Shown here in pieces: positions 14,327 through 17,749 of a stretch of DNA of 17,749 nt. Every line of letters starts with the position of its first letter. Position 1 is the stretch's first letter. Both the position numbers and the translations under genes were made by a program. This DNA is from Bacteroidota bacterium. Lineage in GTDB: Bacteria > Bacteroidota > Ignavibacteria > UBA10030 > UBA8401. The stretch covers positions 1 to 17,749 of the forward strand of contig JAVBYH010000088.1 of assembly GCA_030824175.1 (NCBI GenBank), given 5' to 3'. Under the pieces are notes generated by a model. That model saw only the letters and a program-made list of their open reading frames with translations. It was not told the DNA's origin and made no database searches.

Positions 14327-17191
14327 ATGAGCAGTTCAAAAAAAAGTGGACCACATGTGAGCGCGGGAATCGTCGGGCTCCTGCTGCGCGCGGCCGCGTG
14401 CATCGTTCTCTTCCAGTCTGCCGTGTCCGCGCAGGCAACCGGCAGCATCGTCGGCCGCATCACCGACGAGAAAACGAAGGAAGGGCTGCCGAGCGTGAAC
14501 GTGAAGGTGAAGGGCACGTACTACGGGGCCGCATCGGACTTCGACGGCAACTTCAAGGTCGAGAAAATGAATCCCGGCACGTACAACATCGACGTGACGC
14601 TCCTCGGTTACAAGACGGTGCAGTACTCGGCCATCAAGGTGGAAGCCGGCAAGACACTGACGTTGAACGTGAAGATGGGAGAGTCGGTCCTTTCGCTCGG
14701 CACAGAGGTCGTCATCATCGGCGAGAAGCGCCTCTTCGACGTCGAGGAGACCTCGAGCAAGAAGGCGATCAAGAGCGAGGACCTGTCGGTCGCCGCGTTG
14801 CGCGACGTGAAGGATGTTGTCGGCCTCCAGACGGGCGTCGTGCAGAGCGACAACGAGATACACATCCGCGGCAGCCGCGGATACGAGAACGCCTATCTTG
14901 TGGACGGCGTCTCGGTGCAGGACGTGCTCGGCGGCACGGGCTTCGGCCTCCAGGTCGCCACGGACGCCATCCAGGAGGTGGAAGTGATTACCGGCGGATA
15001 CAACGCCGAATACGGTCAGGCCACATCGGGCGTCATCAACATCACGACGAAGGAAGGCTCGGACCGGTACAACGGAAGCATCTCGTACAAGACGGATAAG
15101 TTCCTCGGCAAAACCTCGCGGGGCAACTGGAACACGGATATCGTCGAGGGAACGCTGAGCGGCCCCGTGCCCTTCGCGAAACTCGTCGTGCCCGGCTCGC
15201 TCAGCTTCTTCACGAACTTCTCCGGCAACATCACGGACGGCTTCACGCGCTGGTCCGAGACGACGGCGAACGGCAAGCCCGTCGGCTACGACGCGCACGC
15301 GCCGAACCAGCTCCACTCGTCGATCTTCGGCGGATCCGATTACGCTTTCCGCCTTGCGAATGCCTACTCGTGGTCCGGCAAGATGACATGGAAGCCGTCG
15401 GCGACGTTCAAGCTGACCTATTCGTACAACCAGTCCGTGTCCATCGACCAAAACAGCTCGTCGATCAAGACGACGCTCGAGCGCGAGGAACCCACGCCGG
15501 GCTATCAGTACGATTTCCAGAACATCCTGGACAGCGCGGGCACGTACACGCAGATCAACATGCAGCAGACGATCGCACTCACGCACACGATCAACCCGAG
15601 TTCGTTTTACGAGCTCCGCTTCAGCCGGTACACGGCGCACGTTCGCGGCGACGCCAACGGCAAGGACTACAACGGGTATTCGGAGCCGAACGACATCGTG
15701 ACATTTCCGATCCAATACTACAACCGGGGCGGCGACACCGTCGGGGTCATCCCCGGCGACGGCTTCTACGACGTCGGCAGTCCCTTTACGTGGCGCGACC
15801 ATTTTTACGACGACTATACGATCAAACTCGACTTCACGCATCACTTCAGCGAGCAGAACAAGTTCAAGGCGGGCATCGAGTCGAAGTTCCAGTCCATGCA
15901 AATGATCGATATCACGCAGCCGTGGATCAAGCCGCTCGGATTGAACAACGACATCTACAAGGTGAACCCGGCCACAGGCGCGCTCTACGCGCAAGACAAC
16001 ATCACGATCAAGGGCATGGTGCTGAACTTCGGCCTGCGGTTCGACTACTGGTTCCCCGGAAAATTCGTCGACGACGCCATCGACAACACGAACATCAAGC
16101 TTGCCTCCGAGGACATCCGCGACAAGTACAAGGAGCAGACATGGTCGCTCTTCGGCCACCGCTGGAAGGGGCGCGTGAGCCCGCGCCTCGGCATTTCGCA
16201 TCCCGTGTCCGACAACCAGACGCTGTTCTTCTCGTACGGACATTTCTCGAAACTGCCGAAGCCGACGTACGTCTATTCGAAGCTCACCGAGAGCAGCGCC
16301 CGCTCGACAGTGCAGACGATCGGCAACCCGAACCTGAATCCGGAAACGACAGTGGCCTACGAGCTCGGCATCCGCAACCAGCTCACTGAAAACGACGTGC
16401 TCACCGTGACGGCGTATTACAAGGACATTTTCGATTACATCACGGCGCGGTCCGTGCGCGCCTCCGGCGGCCGCTACCTGGGCACGTACACGACGTATGT
16501 GAACTCCGACTATGCGCGCACGCGCGGCGTCGAGCTCGAATACACGAAGCGCATGGGCGCGCACCTCAACGCCACGCTCTCGGGATCGTATTCGATCGCA
16601 ACGGGGAAAAGCTCCTCTGCCACCGAGGCGCTCTATAATCTCACGAGCGGCGGGCTTGAAACGTCCATCAAGGAAAATTTCGTGTCGTGGGACAGGCCCG
16701 TGCAGGGCTCCCTCAGCCTCAATCTGCGCGTGAAGAAGGGCGAGCCGCTGTTCGATTTCGCCCCCGGCGTGCTGGAGGATTATAACGTGTATGCCCGCGC
16801 GTTTTACCAGTCGGGTAAGCGCTACACGGCGCAGCTGTTTTCGGGCGTCACCTCGGATGGCCGCCCGGAATACAGGACGGACTACGATCGTCTCTACGAG
16901 GCGGTGGGCGACGACTGGTTCTACATCAACATGAATATTGAAAAATATTTCGACCTCGGGTTTGCCAAGCTCACGGTGAGCATGGAAATCCAGAACGTGC
17001 TGAACGCGAAGAATTCCCAGATCGTGAATCCCGTGACGGGTCGGGCGTACGAATACGGCGACGACACGCCGTTATCCTATAACGATCCGCGTTTCCCGCA
17101 GCTGCAGGGGACCGTGTCGCCGTTTCCGTATAATCCGGCCCGCTATCTGGCGCCGCGCACAGCCAAGCTCGGCGTGTCCTTTAGATTTTAA
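14327..17191 (+). CDS. TonB-dependent outer-membrane receptor with carboxypeptidase-regulatory N-terminal domain
   Basis: This 954-residue protein has a signal peptide cleaved near VSA35. Residues about 39-125 form a carboxypeptidase-regulatory-like beta-sandwich (GSIVGRITDEKTKEGLPSVN..., DFDGNFKVEKMNPGTY...LLGYKT), as in SusC-type and many Bacteroidota receptors. A plug domain follows (about 130-245), with IRGSRG at 180-185, LVDGVSV around D193 and GGYNAEYGQATSGVINITT from 223. The rest is a beta-barrel with alternating aromatic strands, ending in SFRF with a terminal Phe, as outer-membrane barrels do. It takes up an unidentified ligand with TonB/ExbBD energy; those genes are not in the window. 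No SusD-like partner is seen beside it. The ATG at 14327 has no clear Shine-Dalgarno. An A8 tract (14338-14345) covers codons 4-7. Confidence 0.93.
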   Translation: MSSSKKSGPHVSAGIVGLLLRAAACIVLFQSAVSAQATGSIVGRITDEKTKEGLPSVNVKVKGTYYGAASDFDGNFKVEKMNPGTYNIDVTLLGYKTVQYSAIKVEAGKTLTLNVKMGESVLSLGTEVVIIGEKRLFDVEETSSKKAIKSEDLSVAALRDVKDVVGLQTGVVQSDNEIHIRGSRGYENAYLVDGVSVQDVLGGTGFGLQVATDAIQEVEVITGGYNAEYGQATSGVINITTKEGSDRYNGSISYKTDKFLGKTSRGNWNTDIVEGTLSGPVPFAKLVVPGSLSFFTNFSGNITDGFTRWSETTANGKPVGYDAHAPNQLHSSIFGGSDYAFRLANAYSWSGKMTWKPSATFKLTYSYNQSVSIDQNSSSIKTTLEREEPTPGYQYDFQNILDSAGTYTQINMQQTIALTHTINPSSFYELRFSRYTAHVRGDANGKDYNGYSEPNDIVTFPIQYYNRGGDTVGVIPGDGFYDVGSPFTWRDHFYDDYTIKLDFTHHFSEQNKFKAGIESKFQSMQMIDITQPWIKPLGLNNDIYKVNPATGALYAQDNITIKGMVLNFGLRFDYWFPGKFVDDAIDNTNIKLASEDIRDKYKEQTWSLFGHRWKGRVSPRLGISHPVSDNQTLFFSYGHFSKLPKPTYVYSKLTESSARSTVQTIGNPNLNPETTVAYELGIRNQLTENDVLTVTAYYKDIFDYITARSVRASGGRYLGTYTTYVNSDYARTRGVELEYTKRMGAHLNATLSGSYSIATGKSSSATEALYNLTSGGLETSIKENFVSWDRPVQGSLSLNLRVKKGEPLFDFAPGVLEDYNVYARAFYQSGKRYTAQLFSGVTSDGRPEYRTDYDRLYEAVGDDWFYINMNIEKYFDLGFAKLTVSMEIQNVLNAKNSQIVNPVTGRAYEYGDDTPLSYNDPRFPQLQGTVSPFPYNPARYLAPRTAKLGVSFRF

Positions 17192-17210
17192 TGGCAGGTT
17201 TTAACAGAAA

Positions 17211-17749
17211 ATGAACTACATGACCACTCATACACACCATCATGCAATGCGGCGCGGCGGGACGTCCGGCGTTCGGGCGCTCTGCATTGTCGTACTGTCG
17301 CTCCTCTGCCTTCGCGGGGCAGAGGCCCAGCTCGTTCCCAACCTGGGCGGGCAACGCACCGGCATCTCCGCCTTCCAGTTCCTGAAGATCGGCGCCGATG
17401 CGCGCGGCACGGGCATGGGCGAATCGTTCGTGGCCGTCGCCAACGACGTGTCGGCCCTCTACTGGAATCCGGCCGGATTGACGAACGCGGTGCACGATCA
17501 GGCGATCTTCACGCACACCGAATGGCTCGTGGACCTGAAGCACGAGTTCGCCGGTGTGAGCTACCACCTCTCGCCGAGCGACGTCGTCGGCGTGGCGTTC
17601 ACGTCGCTCCACACCGACCCGATGGAGATCACCACCGAAACGCAGCAGCGCGGAACGGGAAATTATTTCTCGTACAGCGACATCGCCGTCGGGGCCACGT
17701 ACGCGCGGCAGATGACGGACCAGTTCAGCTTCGGCATCACGGCGCGGTA
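17211..17749 (+). CDS. PorV/PorQ-family outer-membrane protein, 3' truncated by window edge
   Basis: The frame is open to the window end (179 codons visible). A signal peptide (hydrophobic core about 22-35, ending GAEA before Gln) is followed by SAFQFLKIGADARGTGMGES, FVAVANDVSALYWNPAGL and a beta-barrel start. These are hallmarks of the PorV/PorQ (UPF0164) family, FadL-like barrels. In T9SS organisms PorV ferries cargo between the translocon and the attachment complex. It lies 19 nt after the receptor stop and is probably in one operon with it. The start is uncertain: ATG at 17211, 17220 or 17247 are all in frame and none has a good ribosome site; the first gives a His-rich n-region (HTHHH). 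Whether this is the true PorV or one of several paralogues cannot be told from the fragment. Confidence 0.85.
   Translation, partial: MNYMTTHTHHHAMRRGGTSGVRALCIVVLSLLCLRGAEAQLVPNLGGQRTGISAFQFLKIGADARGTGMGESFVAVANDVSALYWNPAGLTNAVHDQAIFTHTEWLVDLKHEFAGVSYHLSPSDVVGVAFTSLHTDPMEITTETQQRGTGNYFSYSDIAVGATYARQMTDQFSFGITAR

Noticed and set aside
13495..14517. 340-codon open frame on the minus strand
   Set aside because: Crosses two real genes and the hairpin at 14277 and encodes a composition-biased chain.
14336..16564. 742-codon open frame on the minus strand
   Set aside because: Antisense to the TonB receptor, whose plug and barrel motifs are clear. The antisense product is a biased Arg/Val/Asp-rich chain with no recognisable fold.

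Overview
The window is GC-rich and densely coded. It comes from a Gram-negative bacterium of the Bacteroidota / Chlorobi-Ignavibacteria side of the tree. The main clue is the set of cell-envelope genes: one secreted protein ends in a classical type IX secretion (T9SS) sorting domain with the NFPNPFNPST signature, another ends in a YPNP-type tail, there is a PorV/PorQ-like outer-membrane protein, and there is a TonB-dependent receptor with a carboxypeptidase-regulatory N-terminal domain. High GC plus RecB and RecD would fit a deep-branching lineage (Kapabacteria-, Chlorobi- or Ignavibacteria-like) better than typical low-GC Bacteroidia. This is inference; no rRNA or other marker gene is present.

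Left part (1-4560): the 3' part of recB and a complete recD, overlapping by 8 bp and read rightward. They encode two subunits of a RecBCD-type helicase-nuclease for double-strand-break repair; recC is presumably upstream, outside the window. The recD stop codon lies inside a 59-bp composite hairpin repeat. A perfect 15-bp-arm bidirectional terminator then separates recD from a convergent cold-shock protein gene (4576-4782, minus).

Middle (4783-7880): a 492-bp AT-rich gap carries the probable promoter and long leader of the cold-shock gene and the promoter of a divergent MltD-like lipoprotein lytic transglycosylase. That enzyme has one catalytic SLT domain and six LysM repeats, and its gene ends at a strong intrinsic terminator.

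Right part (7951-17749): five consecutive rightward genes that all look exported. They are a large secreted protein with a GGLWIGG motif, tandem Asp/Asn calcium-loop-like motifs and a T9SS-like tail; a T9SS cargo protein built of duplicated OB-fold-like modules; a lipoprotein with Ig-like domains and a class I glutamine-amidotransferase-like C-terminal half; a 954-residue TonB-dependent receptor; and the start of a PorV/PorQ-family protein. Two of the junctions carry short hairpin repeats of the same TGTAGGG(G)CG family as the one after recD. One of these repeats, with a T7 tract, also works as an intrinsic terminator. The genes probably form two transcription blocks (7951-12515 and 12586 onward) that build a surface or outer-membrane module: cargo that crosses the outer membrane by T9SS, with a receptor, lipoprotein and PorV-like partner. 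No CRISPR, tRNA, rRNA, IS element or transposase was seen.
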